Assembly: GCA_964442745.1 (NCBI GenBank)
Contig: CAYUAI010000157.1
Location: 1-5,481 of the forward strand
DNA length: 5,481 nucleotides
Reading direction: 5' to 3'
Source: CAYUAI01 sp964442745
GTDB lineage: Bacteria > Pseudomonadota > Gammaproteobacteria > S012-40
Shown: positions 5,481-5,481 of the stretch, in pieces
Layout of the letters: each line of letters starts with the position of its first letter
Position numbering within the stretch: the first letter of the stretch is position 1
The notes under the pieces: model-generated
What the model saw: only the letters and a program-made list of their open reading frames with translations
The model's database searches: none
What the model was told of the DNA's origin: nothing
Translations under genes and position numbers: made by a program

Positions 5481-5481
5481 T

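Larger units (their letters stand above)
5404..5481. repeat. Imperfect direct repeat flanking the edge ORF tail
   Basis: CACAATATAATTGGT (5404-5418) and CACAATAATTGGT (5469-5481) are the same sequence apart from a 2-base AT insertion. They lie in direct orientation about 50 bases apart, with the second copy touching the window edge. One copy falls at the stop of the putative upstream gene. It could be a small duplication or recombination scar, or coincidence in AT-rich DNA. Confidence 0.35.

Noticed and set aside
1..5481. CRISPR array, tRNA/rRNA, insertion sequence or prophage integrase
   Set aside because: I saw no regularly spaced repeats, tRNA-like cloverleaf, transposase motifs or terminal inverted repeats anywhere in the window.

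Overview
The window is an accessory type VI secretion (T6SS) effector/immunity island. All convincing genes lie on the minus strand, so transcription runs from high to low coordinates. Family resemblances (VgrG, TIGR02270-type HEAT protein, T6SS-associated ketoacyl-synthase-like protein, Imm11) and the AT-rich composition suggest a low-to-moderate-GC gammaproteobacterium. A Xenorhabdus/Photorhabdus/Proteus-like enterobacterium is my best guess, but the genus cannot be fixed from this sequence alone.

Layout in transcription order: (1) a possible last 20 codons of an upstream gene at the right edge (5480-5418); (2) a stand-alone HNH/Endo VII-superfamily (AHH-type) nuclease toxin (5360-4551); (3) an Imm11/MXAN_0049-type immunity protein (4530-3934), 20 nt downstream; (4) a ketoacyl-synthase-fold protein that has lost the catalytic Cys/His/His set (3923-2838), starting 10 nt after the immunity stop; (5) a probable Imm49-family immunity protein with no toxin beside it (2786-2016); (6) a TIGR02270-type HEAT-repeat protein (1912-566), preceded by a plausible sigma70 promoter; (7) a detached C-terminal tail of a VgrG spike (445-137); (8) a 30-codon small ORF (111-19), followed by a possible ribosome binding site for a gene beyond the left edge. 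No stretch over about 150 bases lacks a gene.

How the parts may work together (inference from T6SS accessory loci): the nuclease would be the antibacterial cargo, Imm11 its antidote, and the KAS-like and HEAT-repeat proteins probable non-enzymatic accessory or adaptor factors for loading effectors onto a VgrG/PAAR spike. Imm49 would be a retained 'orphan' antidote against a rival's or a lost toxin. The VgrG tail is best read as debris from recombination at the spike gene.

Composition is mosaic. The distal part of the HEAT gene (about 566-1500) is near 50% GC. The start of that gene and much of the toxin/immunity cargo upstream of it are clearly AT-richer (sampled 60-base rows mostly 22-40%). 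This fits insertion of a cargo cassette next to an older accessory gene.
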